Part shown: one piece after another, positions 1-7,501 of the stretch
Layout of the letters: each line of letters starts with the position of its first letter
How positions within the stretch are numbered: position 1 is the stretch's first letter
NCBI GenBank assembly: GCA_965202735.1
Contig: OZ241844.1
Span: 3,906,001-3,970,000 of the forward strand
From: HK1 sp965202735
GTDB lineage: Bacteria > Pseudomonadota > Gammaproteobacteria > HK1
Reading direction: 5' to 3'
Length of the DNA stretch: 64,000 nucleotides
Notes under the pieces: model-generated
Told to the model about the DNA's origin: nothing
Databases searched by the model: none
The model's input: only the letters and a program-made list of their open reading frames with translations
Translations under genes and position numbers: made by a program

Positions 1-1
1 G

Positions 2-341
2 CAGGTGATTCGGGCAGCGAATGTCGACGATATCGACCACCACGCCTTCAGGACCTACATGCATGCGCAGGGCCTCGACACCGACGAGGGTCCGCAGCCG
101 CTGCTCGACGAGGACATGAGAAACGCGGGGGTCCTCGCGATGTCGGATGGAGCCCTGCACCCGACTCTGTACGGCGTCATGGTATTCGGACGGGACCCGC
201 AGAATCATCCACAAACGACGAGGCTGGCCACTGATGCGGCGCACGATGCGCGAATTCAACGGTACCGAGCCGGAGCTCGTCAATGAAGGTGGTGGGAAAT
301 TCGTCCGGGTAACGTTTCGTCTCGATCCGGTGGTCGACTGA
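2..341 (+). pseudogene. Remnant of RecG-like / AlbA_2-type ATP-binding regulator
   Basis: The first frame enters from outside the window and carries a leucine/aspartate-rich segment followed by the block HPTLYGVMVFGRDPQ. That block resembles the PTLAGLLLFGKDPQ motif of the RecG-like AlbA_2 regulators. About residue 75 the reading frame shifts. The next frame gives MRRTMREFNGTEPELV and GGGKFVRVTFRL, which looks like the extreme C-terminus of the same family and ends at 341. The long region that normally separates these two blocks is missing. I therefore read it as a decayed gene with an internal deletion plus a frameshift. Family assignment rests on short motifs only. Confidence 0.5.
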
Positions 342-559
342 GGCTTCCCAATCCCGCGGCGGGACGGGCAACGGTACGATCTCCACCTCGCTCCACCTCG
401 CGAATCGACGTCCGCGAGCGGGCGGGGGTCGAGGGTCGGTTCGGAGTCGGGGTCCTGATCGGGGCGGTATGGCCGCCCTGCGCCGGCCCGACGCCCGGCG
501 GCGCCATCGGCATCTCTCGCGAAGGGTGCCGGTCGGCCCGGAAACCGGGTCCGGCCGAA

Positions 560-1459
560 TCAGAGGTCCCCGTGCAGCAGCTTGTACACCGCGCTGCAGT
601 CGAGCTCGCCGGCGCCGTTGTGGCACAGCACGCGAAAGAGCGCCGCCGCGCCGGCGCCGAGCGGGGTGCTGGCGCCGGTCTCCGCCGCCGCGCGCTGGGC
701 CAGCCCCAGGTCCTTGGACATGAGCGCCGCCTTGAAGCCGGGGGCGAAGCCGCGGTTCGAGGCGGCGGCGTCCACGATGCCCGCGACCGGGTACATGTGG
801 TCCATCATCCACGTCTGGCCGGATGACGTGGAGAGGACCCCGTAGAGCGTCTTCGCGTCGAGTCCGAGCGCCTCGCCGAGGCAGGCGACCTCCGATGCCC
901 CGACGATCGCGATCCCGGCCATCATGTTGTTGCAGATCTTCGCGGCCTGTCCGTGTCCCGGCTCCCCGACATGGACGATGTTGCGGCCCATCGCGGCGAG
1001 GACCGGCCCGGCCCGCGCGAAGCCCTCCGCGGAGCCGCCCACCATGAAGGTGAGGGTGCCCGCCGCCGCGCCCGTCACCCCGCCCGAGACCGGGGCGTCG
1101 ATCATCTCGTAGCCGGCCTCCCGGGCCGCCGCCGCGACCTCCCGGGCGCTCGCGATGTCGATGGTCGAACAGTCCGCGAGGAGCGCCTCCCGCGGGGCAT
1201 GGCCGATGATGCCGTCATTGCCGCCGTCGCCGAGATACACCGCGCGCACGTGCCGTCCTTCCGGCACCATCGTGACCACCACCTCCGCCCCGGCCACCGC
1301 GTCGGCAAGGCCCACCGCCTCGCTCGCCCCGGCGGCGGCCGCCTCGGCCAGCGCCTCGGGCGAGACGTCGCAGGCACGCACCTGGTGCCCCTCCGCGAGC
1401 AGGTTGCGGACCATCGGCAGTCCCATGTTGCCGACGCCGATGAACGCGACTCGAGTCAT
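560..1459 (-). CDS. 3-hydroxyisobutyrate dehydrogenase family NAD(P)-dependent oxidoreductase
   Basis: A complete 299-residue beta-hydroxyacid dehydrogenase. The N-terminal Rossmann motif is FIGVGNMG (residues 6-13). The substrate-binding signature DAPVSGGVTGA is at 121-131. The catalytic lysine lies in GQAAKICNNMM (about Lys174), which is the usual order and length for the family. Members oxidise 3-hydroxyisobutyrate in valine breakdown (MmsB) or reduce tartronate semialdehyde to glycerate (GlxR/GarR). The sequence alone does not separate these. The gene follows the peptide-type ABC importer on the same strand, but a hairpin repeat sits in the 99-bp gap, so co-transcription is uncertain. Given the C1 and oxalate genes nearby, a tartronate semialdehyde reductase role is conceivable. 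Confidence 0.85.
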   Translation of the reverse strand: MTRVAFIGVGNMGLPMVRNLLAEGHQVRACDVSPEALAEAAAAGASEAVGLADAVAGAEVVVTMVPEGRHVRAVYLGDGGNDGIIGHAPREALLADCSTIDIASAREVAAAAREAGYEMIDAPVSGGVTGAAAGTLTFMVGGSAEGFARAGPVLAAMGRNIVHVGEPGHGQAAKICNNMMAGIAIVGASEVACLGEALGLDAKTLYGVLSTSSGQTWMMDHMYPVAGIVDAAASNRGFAPGFKAALMSKDLGLAQRAAAETGASTPLGAGAAALFRVLCHNGAGELDCSAVYKLLHGDL

Positions 1460-1497
1460 TGGATTTCCCGTTCTTCAGGCGCCCTCGCCGGCGGGTA

Positions 1498-1559
1498 GCG
1501 CCTCAGTTTGGCTCCGGGACCGTCATGCCGCGTTGAGGAAGAAAGCCAGACTGAGGCAC
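1498..1559. repeat. REP-like hairpin, copy 1 of a ~60-bp family
   Basis: The arms at 1500-1513 and 1544-1557 pair over 14 bp with one mismatch, around a 30-nt loop containing GCCGCGTTGAGGAAGAAA. The loop core and arms recur at 55911-55960 (opposite orientation) and 60434-60495. It lies between the ABC ATPase gene and the downstream dehydrogenase gene and could act as an mRNA 3' end or stabiliser. It has no U-tract. Confidence 0.7.
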
Positions 1560-3220
1560 TACCTGCCGGCGTGCTTCCGCGCCGCCTCGCCGATGTTGTC
1601 CACCCCGCGCCGCTCCAGCAGCCCGTCGAGCCAGTCCGGGTCCATCTCCGGCACCGACGAGAGCAGGAGGTCGGTGTACTCGTGGTGCGGCGGCTGGAAC
1701 ATCTCGTCCTTGGGGCCCGCCTCGACGACCTTGCCCTCCTTCATCACCACCACCTCGTCGGCGATCGCGCGCACCGTCGCGAGATCGTGGGTGATGAACA
1801 TGTAGGCGAGGTTCAGATCCTCCTGGAGGCGGTCGAGAAGCTTCAGGATCCCCTCCGCGACGAGCTGGTCGAGGGCGCTCGTGACCTCGTCGCAGATGAT
1901 GAACTCCGGCTCGGCCGCGAGCGCCCGGGCGATGCCCACCCGCTGCTTCTGACCCCCGGAGAGCTCGGACGGAACCCGGTGGTAGTACTGCGACGGCTCG
2001 AGCTCGATCTGGTCGAGCAGCTCGTCCACCCGCTTCTTCAGGTCCGCGCCGCGCAGCCCCCGGTAGAAGGCGACCGGACGCCCGATGATCTCGCCGATGC
2101 GCTTCTTCGGATTCAGCGCGGTGTCGGCCATCTGGTAGATCATCTGGGCCTGGCGGAGCTGATCCTTCGAGCGGTTCCTGAAGCTCGCGGGCAGCACCTG
2201 GCCGTTGTACCGGATGTCGCCCCCGGTGGGCGGCAGGAGCCCGGTGATGCACCGCGCCGCGGTGGACTTGCCCGAGCCCGACTCGCCCACCACCGCCACG
2301 GTGCGGCCGCGGTGGATGTCGAAGGAGACGTCCTCCAGGACCTTGACCGGACCGTACGCGGCGCTGACGCCGTTCATGGAGATCACCGGCGTCTCGTTCC
2401 GGCCCGCCAGCGGCTTCTGCGTGCGCTGGAAGCTGCGCACCGCCCACAGCGACTTGGTGTAGTCCTCCCTGGGGGCCTTGAGCATCGCGCGGGTGTCGGC
2501 TTCCTCGACCTCGTCGCCCTTGAGCAGCACCTTGATGCGATCCGCCATCTGCGCGACCACCGCCAGGTCGTGCGTGATGTAGAGCGCGGCGGTGTCGAAC
2601 TGGTCGACGATGTCGCGAATCGCGGCGAGCACCTCGATCTGGGTGGTCACGTCGAGCGCGGTGGTCGGCTCGTCGAAGATGATGAGGTCGGGCCGGCAGC
2701 TCATCGCCATCGCGGTCATCGCGCGCTGGAGCTGTCCGCCGGAGACCTGGTGCGGGTACCGGAAGCCGATCTCCTCGGGGTTGGGCAGGCGAAGACGCCG
2801 GTACAGCTCCATCGCGTCTTCCTCGCTCTCCTTCCGGGTCTTGATCCTGTGCTGCACCGGCGCCGCGGTGTGCTGGTCGATCAGCTTGTGGGCGGGGTTG
2901 AACGACGCCGCCGCCGACTGCGCCACGTAGGCGATGCGGGCGCCGCGCAGCATGCGCAGGTCCTCTTCCGGCGAGGAGGTCAGCTCCATGCCGTCGAACT
3001 CGATGGAGCCGCCGGAGATGCGGCAGCCGTCGCGGGTGAAGCCCATGGCGGCGAGCCCGATGGTCGACTTTCCGGCCCCGGACTCCCCGATGAGGCCCAT
3101 GACCTCGCCGCGGTGCAGGTCGAGGTCGATGCCGTGCACGATCTCGAACCACTTCTCGTCGGCCCGGCCTTCGATGCGAAGGCCCCGGATTCTCAGCAAC
3201 AAGCCCTTCCTGTCACTCAT
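1559..3220 (-). CDS. Peptide-type ABC transporter, fused double ATPase (DppD-DppF / GsiA-like)
   Basis: A 553-residue protein with two complete ABC cassettes in tandem, as in GsiA or YejF. Cassette 1 has Walker A GESGAGKST near residue 45, a signature region VSGGQLQR and Walker B LIIFDEPTTALD. Cassette 2 has Walker A GESGSGKST near 320, signature LSGGQKQR and Walker B FIICDEVTSALD. It would energise the permeases encoded immediately upstream; the gap to dppC is only 4 bp. In cassette 2 the residue after the Walker B Glu is Val-Thr rather than the more common Pro-Thr. The protein is cytoplasmic and membrane-associated. The substrate is unknown; the family imports oligopeptides, opines, glutathione and other solutes. 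Confidence 0.93.
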   Translation of the reverse strand: MSDRKGLLLRIRGLRIEGRADEKWFEIVHGIDLDLHRGEVMGLIGESGAGKSTIGLAAMGFTRDGCRISGGSIEFDGMELTSSPEEDLRMLRGARIAYVAQSAAASFNPAHKLIDQHTAAPVQHRIKTRKESEEDAMELYRRLRLPNPEEIGFRYPHQVSGGQLQRAMTAMAMSCRPDLIIFDEPTTALDVTTQIEVLAAIRDIVDQFDTAALYITHDLAVVAQMADRIKVLLKGDEVEEADTRAMLKAPREDYTKSLWAVRSFQRTQKPLAGRNETPVISMNGVSAAYGPVKVLEDVSFDIHRGRTVAVVGESGSGKSTAARCITGLLPPTGGDIRYNGQVLPASFRNRSKDQLRQAQMIYQMADTALNPKKRIGEIIGRPVAFYRGLRGADLKKRVDELLDQIELEPSQYYHRVPSELSGGQKQRVGIARALAAEPEFIICDEVTSALDQLVAEGILKLLDRLQEDLNLAYMFITHDLATVRAIADEVVVMKEGKVVEAGPKDEMFQPPHHEYTDLLLSSVPEMDPDWLDGLLERRGVDNIGEAARKHAGR

Positions 3221-3224
3221 GGCT

Positions 3225-4286
3225 TCACTCCTTCAGGCCGGAGGAGAGGTGGAGCATCCAGTCCACCACGAAGTTGACGGCCACCGTCAGCAGCGCGATC
3301 GCCGCGGCCGGGATCAGCGGGGTCACCTCGCCGAACGAGATGAGGGTCGCGTTCTCGCGCACCATCGAGCCCCAGTCCGCCGTGGGCGGCTGGATGCCGA
3401 GGCCGAGGAACGACAGCGCCGAGATGGCGAGGAACACGAAGCAGAAGCGCAGCCCGAACTCCGCCACCAGCGGCGCGGTCGCGTTCGGCAGGATCTCGCT
3501 CACGATCAGGTACCAGGTCTTCTCGCCGCGCAGCCGGGCCGCCTCGATGTAGTCCATCACCACGATGTTGCCGGCCACCGCCCGGGCGAGCCGGAACACC
3601 AGCGGCGAGTACAGCAGCGCGATCACCAGGATGAGGTTGACGACGTTGGTGCCGACGATGGTCAGCAGGAGCAGCGCGAACACGAGCTGCGGGATCGCCA
3701 TCAGCGTGTCCACGACCCGCCCGCAGGCCTGGTCCACCCAGCCGCCCAGCGTGGCCGCCATGAGGCCCGTCAGCGACCCCACCAGGAAGGCGATGGCGGT
3801 GGTGAGGAGGGCGATCCCCACCGTGTTCCGGGCGCCGTAGATGATGCGGCTGAACATGTCGCGCCCGAGCTGGTCGCCTCCGAGGATCATTGCCTCGTCG
3901 GGCGGCGCGTAGGAGCTCCCCACCACCTCCGCCTCGCCGAAGGGCGCGATCACCGGGGCGAACACCGCGGCCACCACGTACACGACGATGACGAACAGGC
4001 CGAAGGCGGCGGTCAGCGGAGCATTGCGCATCACCTTGGCGATATCGCGCGGGAGGGTCTGCACCAGGAACTCGCGGAAGCTGTAGGCGAGGCCGAAGCA
4101 GGCGAAGAACAGCCCGATGGCGACCGCGATGTAGCGCAGCCACACCTCGCCCCCGAGCAGCCCCATCAGGAACGAGATCAGCGTCAGGCTGAACAGCACC
4201 ATGAACGCGTCGCGCCGGTGATAGTAGGCGGCCAGGCACGAGGCCGCGATCATGAGCGTGTAGAAGACGATTGCGAATGTGCTCAT
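3225..4286 (-). CDS. ABC transporter permease, DppC/OppC family with extra N-terminal membrane helices
   Basis: A 353-residue inner-membrane permease. The C-terminal ~240 residues are a standard BPD_transp_1 domain with the EAARLRGEKTWYLI coupling (EAA) loop near residue 240. The first ~75 residues form about three additional hydrophobic segments (for example FVLFSLTLISFLMGLLG-like and YIAVAIGLFFACFGLAY). They precede the usual DppC start at the segment with RNAPLTAAFGLF. Most DppC proteins are about 280-300 residues, so this is an N-terminal extension. The ATG start at 4286 is the first available and lies 10 bp after the dppB stop, which supports the long form. It pairs with DppB and the fused ATPase. 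Confidence 0.9.
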   Translation of the reverse strand: MSTFAIVFYTLMIAASCLAAYYHRRDAFMVLFSLTLISFLMGLLGGEVWLRYIAVAIGLFFACFGLAYSFREFLVQTLPRDIAKVMRNAPLTAAFGLFVIVVYVVAAVFAPVIAPFGEAEVVGSSYAPPDEAMILGGDQLGRDMFSRIIYGARNTVGIALLTTAIAFLVGSLTGLMAATLGGWVDQACGRVVDTLMAIPQLVFALLLLTIVGTNVVNLILVIALLYSPLVFRLARAVAGNIVVMDYIEAARLRGEKTWYLIVSEILPNATAPLVAEFGLRFCFVFLAISALSFLGLGIQPPTADWGSMVRENATLISFGEVTPLIPAAAIALLTVAVNFVVDWMLHLSSGLKE

Positions 4287-4296
4287 GACGTGGCCC

Positions 4297-5250
4297 TCAC
4301 TTCGGATGCCGCAGCCGCGGGTTGGACAGGATCGCCCCCACGTCGGCGGTCAGGTTCAGCAGGATGTAGGTGGCGGCGAACACCAGACAGCACGCCTGGA
4401 CCACCGGGAAGTCCCGCTTGGTGACGCTGTCGACCAGCAACTGGCCGACCCCCGGATACACGAAGACGATCTCCACCAGGACCACGCCGGTGATGAGGTA
4501 GGCGAGGTTGAGCGCGACCACGTTGATGATGGGGGCCAGCGCGTTCGGCAGGGCGTGCACCGCGATGACCTTCCAGCGCGGCTCGCCCTTGAGCCGGGCC
4601 ATCTCGATGTACGGCGAGGCGAGCAGGGCGATGATCGCGGCCCGGGTCATGCGCATCATGTGCGCGATCACCACCAGGGTCAGGGTGATGGCGGGCAGCA
4701 GGGTGACGAAGACCCGCTCGGTGAACGGCATGTCCGCGCTCACGCTCGAGATGGAGGGGAACCACGGGTTCTGCACGGACAGGAACAGGATCAGGATGTA
4801 GCCCAGGAAGAACTCGGGCGACGAGATCGAGGTGAGGGTGGTGACGTTCGCGATCCGGTCGAACACCGACTCGCGGTACAGCGCGGCCAGCACCCCCAGG
4901 ACGATCGAGATGGGGACGGAGAACGCCGCCGCCAGCGCCGCGAGAAAGAGGGTGTTGGTGAATCGCGGACCGAGCTGCTCCGCCACCGAGCGCTTGTTGG
5001 CGAGCGAGGTTCCGAAGTCGCCCTGGAGGGCGCCGCCCAGCCATTCCACGTAGCGCACCGGGGCCGACCGGTCGAGCCCGAGCTCCTCGCGCATCGCCTT
5101 GACGGTTTCCGGAGTCGCGGCCTGGCCGAGGATCTGCTCGGCGAGGTCGCCCGGCAGCAGCTCGACCGCCCCGAAGATGATGATCGAGACCACGAGCAGG
5201 GTGACGAAGCCAAGCCCCAGCCGCTTGGCTACCAGTGACAGAACGCCCAT
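4297..5250 (-). CDS. ABC transporter permease, DppB/OppB family
   Basis: A 317-residue integral membrane permease with an N-terminal signal-anchor helix (residues ~8-30). The OppB-type N-terminal region contains the LPGDLAEQILGQAATPE segment. The EAA loop EMARLKGEPRWKVIAVHALPNAL is split across the cytoplasmic face near residue 200. The ATG at 5250 is preceded by AGGAGGAG five bases upstream. An in-frame GTG two codons earlier is less likely because it would overlap that ribosome-binding site. It is the second gene of the operon SBP-dppB-dppC-ATPase and forms the transmembrane heterodimer with DppC. Its substrate is not predictable. Confidence 0.92.
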   Translation of the reverse strand: MGVLSLVAKRLGLGFVTLLVVSIIIFGAVELLPGDLAEQILGQAATPETVKAMREELGLDRSAPVRYVEWLGGALQGDFGTSLANKRSVAEQLGPRFTNTLFLAALAAAFSVPISIVLGVLAALYRESVFDRIANVTTLTSISSPEFFLGYILILFLSVQNPWFPSISSVSADMPFTERVFVTLLPAITLTLVVIAHMMRMTRAAIIALLASPYIEMARLKGEPRWKVIAVHALPNALAPIINVVALNLAYLITGVVLVEIVFVYPGVGQLLVDSVTKRDFPVVQACCLVFAATYILLNLTADVGAILSNPRLRHPK

Positions 5251-5513
5251 ACGCACTCCTCCTCTCCGGCGGCCGGGCCGTGCAGGCCTGTACCCGAGCC
5301 GCCGGCTTTCATCGCGCTCGCGTGGACCGTGCTATTTCATTCGCCGCTCCACGGGCGCAGGTCATGCGCGACCTTCATCGTCGCACTCCTTCCGGCCACA
5401 TGGCCCGTGCTCCCTTGCCGATCGTGCACCCCCGCGCGCCTCCCCGTCCGGCGCGATGCCGCACCGCCGCCGGACGGGGGTCGCACACGTCCCGGCGCCG
5501 GGCAGACGCCGAA

Positions 5514-7064
5514 TCAGGCGAACGACCAGCGTTCCATCCAGCGCTCGCCGTCCAGGTCCCAGTTCGAGGCCATCTGTTCCGGCAGCGCCAGCTTGTCGGA
5601 GGTGGCGAAGACGTAGGAGGCGAACATCGGGACGATGGTGCCGCCCTCGTCGCGCACGATCCGCTGCATCTCCGCGTACATCTCGCGGCGCTTGCCCTCG
5701 TCGAGCTCCGCGCGGGCTTCGAGGAGCATCCTGTTGAACTTCTCGTGCTCCCATACGGCGTCGTTCCAGGGTACGCCCGCCTCGTAGGCGGTCGCGAACA
5801 TCCAGTCGGCGGTGGGCCGGCCGCCCCAGTAGCAGGCGCTGAACGGCTTCTTGTTCCACACGTTCGACCAGTAGCCGTCGTTCGGCTCGCGCACGATGTT
5901 CAGTTCGATGCCGGCCGCCCTGGCGCTCTCCGCGAACAGGGCGCCCGCATCGACCGCGCCCGCGAAGGCCGCGTCCGCGACGCTCAGGTCCACCGAGAGC
6001 GAGTCCATGCCGGCCTGCTTCAGGTGGTGCTTCGCCTTGTCGGGGTCGTAGGTGCGCTGCTCCAGGTCCCTGGCGAAGAAGCGCTGCCCGGGGCCGATGG
6101 GGTGGTCGTTCCCGGCCACGCCGAAGCCCTGCAGGATCTTCTCCACCATCTCCTTGCGGTCGATGGCGTGCTTGAGGGCCAGGCGCACGTGGTTGTCGCT
6201 GAACGGGGCGACGTTGGTGCGCATCGGGAAGCTGTAGTGCTGGTTGCCCGCGATCGAGTGCACCCTGATTCCCTTGCGGCGCTTCAGCAGATGGACGGTC
6301 TTCAGGTCCACCCGGTCGATGGCGTCGACCTCGCCGGTGATGATGGCGTTGGTGCGGGCGGCCGGGTCGACGATGGTGATCATCTGTATCGCGTCGAAGT
6401 GCCCGCGGTCCGGGTCCCAGTAGTCCGCGTACCTCTCCAGGTCGATGCGCACGCCGGGATCGAAGCTCTTGATCCGGTACGCCCCCGCGCCGATGCCGGA
6501 CTGCCAGTCGGGCTTGCCGCCCTCGCTCGGCATGACGGGGAGGTGGTAGTCGCTCACGATGAACGGGAAGTCGGCATTGCCGGCGCCGAGGGCGAAGACC
6601 ACCGTGTGCCTGCCGTCCGCCCTGATGTCGGTGATCGGCGAGACGATGGGCTTGGCGGCCGACTTCGAATCCTCGCCGCGGTGGTGGTTGATGGACGCCA
6701 CCACGTCCTCGGCCGTCACCTCCCGGCCGTTGTGGTAGGTCACGCCCCTGCGCAGCCGGAAGTTCCAGGTCGCGGCGTCCGCCGAGGCTTCCCAGCTCTC
6801 GGCGAGCTGGCCGACCAGCGAGCCGTCTCCGGCCACCTCGGTCAGATAGTTGTTGTACCCGTGAGTCATGGGGATGGTGAAGCCGTTCTCGTGGGTGGCG
6901 GGGTCGAGGCTGTCGACGGTCTGGCCGTGCGCCTTGCCCATGCGCATCACGCCGCCCTTTCCGGCGGCACGGGCGAAGCGGAGGGGGAGGGTGAGGGAAG
7001 CGGCGCCGGCGGCGCCGGTCTGGAGGAATCTGCGACGGGTTGTCCTGCTCGTTGTGCCGTTCAT
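5514..7064 (-). CDS. Tat-exported ABC transporter substrate-binding protein (SBP_bac_5 / DppA family)
   Basis: A 516-residue periplasmic binding protein. The N-terminus has a twin-arginine signal, TTRRRFLQTGAAGAASL, followed by an Ala-rich cleavage region near residue 33, so it is probably exported folded. The mature part shows family-5 features: WNFRLRRGVTYHNG near residue 105, GAYRIKSFDPG in the middle, and a C-terminal segment with the family's typical EMQRIVRDEGGTIVPMF. It is first in its operon, and 263 bp separate it from dppB. That gap is consistent with higher expression of the binding protein. A bound ligand cannot be inferred; family 5 proteins bind peptides, opines, nickel and sugars. 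Confidence 0.9.
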   Translation of the reverse strand: MNGTTSRTTRRRFLQTGAAGAASLTLPLRFARAAGKGGVMRMGKAHGQTVDSLDPATHENGFTIPMTHGYNNYLTEVAGDGSLVGQLAESWEASADAATWNFRLRRGVTYHNGREVTAEDVVASINHHRGEDSKSAAKPIVSPITDIRADGRHTVVFALGAGNADFPFIVSDYHLPVMPSEGGKPDWQSGIGAGAYRIKSFDPGVRIDLERYADYWDPDRGHFDAIQMITIVDPAARTNAIITGEVDAIDRVDLKTVHLLKRRKGIRVHSIAGNQHYSFPMRTNVAPFSDNHVRLALKHAIDRKEMVEKILQGFGVAGNDHPIGPGQRFFARDLEQRTYDPDKAKHHLKQAGMDSLSVDLSVADAAFAGAVDAGALFAESARAAGIELNIVREPNDGYWSNVWNKKPFSACYWGGRPTADWMFATAYEAGVPWNDAVWEHEKFNRMLLEARAELDEGKRREMYAEMQRIVRDEGGTIVPMFASYVFATSDKLALPEQMASNWDLDGERWMERWSFA

Positions 7065-7501
7065 GGACGACCTCCCTGCGTGGCGTAGCGGATACGGTCC
7101 GAGCGCAAGGCGCGGAGCGGGGCGCCGGACTGCGCCATGCCCCGGGGGCTCCGGGCGCTCGGGCCCCCGGTGGTGCCCTCGGACACGAGCGGTTGGCGGT
7201 GCTCGACGGCGGGGCCGGGGTCCCGGGCGCTTGCGCCCCTCGGTTGCGTCTTGGACGTGCGGCCGATGGTGGCACGGTTGATGATGATCGGCAAACGGGC
7301 GAGGACCAGGTTGTTGACCAGATCAATGACCAGTAATGGAGTCATATGCCGCACGAGCTCGCGCGGCGCGCACGCCTGCACGATGTGACGGCACATCCGA
7401 TGCCGGCGGCGGTGGCAGGTGAATCACGCGGGGGATTTCCCGGAAGCCGCCGAGCTTCCGATTCGGGGTGCGAGCCCTGGATTGACCGCAATGACGCCGG
7501 C
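7065..7501. other. Intergenic region between substrate-binding protein and formate dehydrogenase
   Basis: This 437-bp stretch should contain the promoter of the ABC importer operon and the end of the formate dehydrogenase transcript. I see no gene, no clear sigma-70 box and no GGTATA-N3-TATACC operator in it. Confidence 0.4.
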
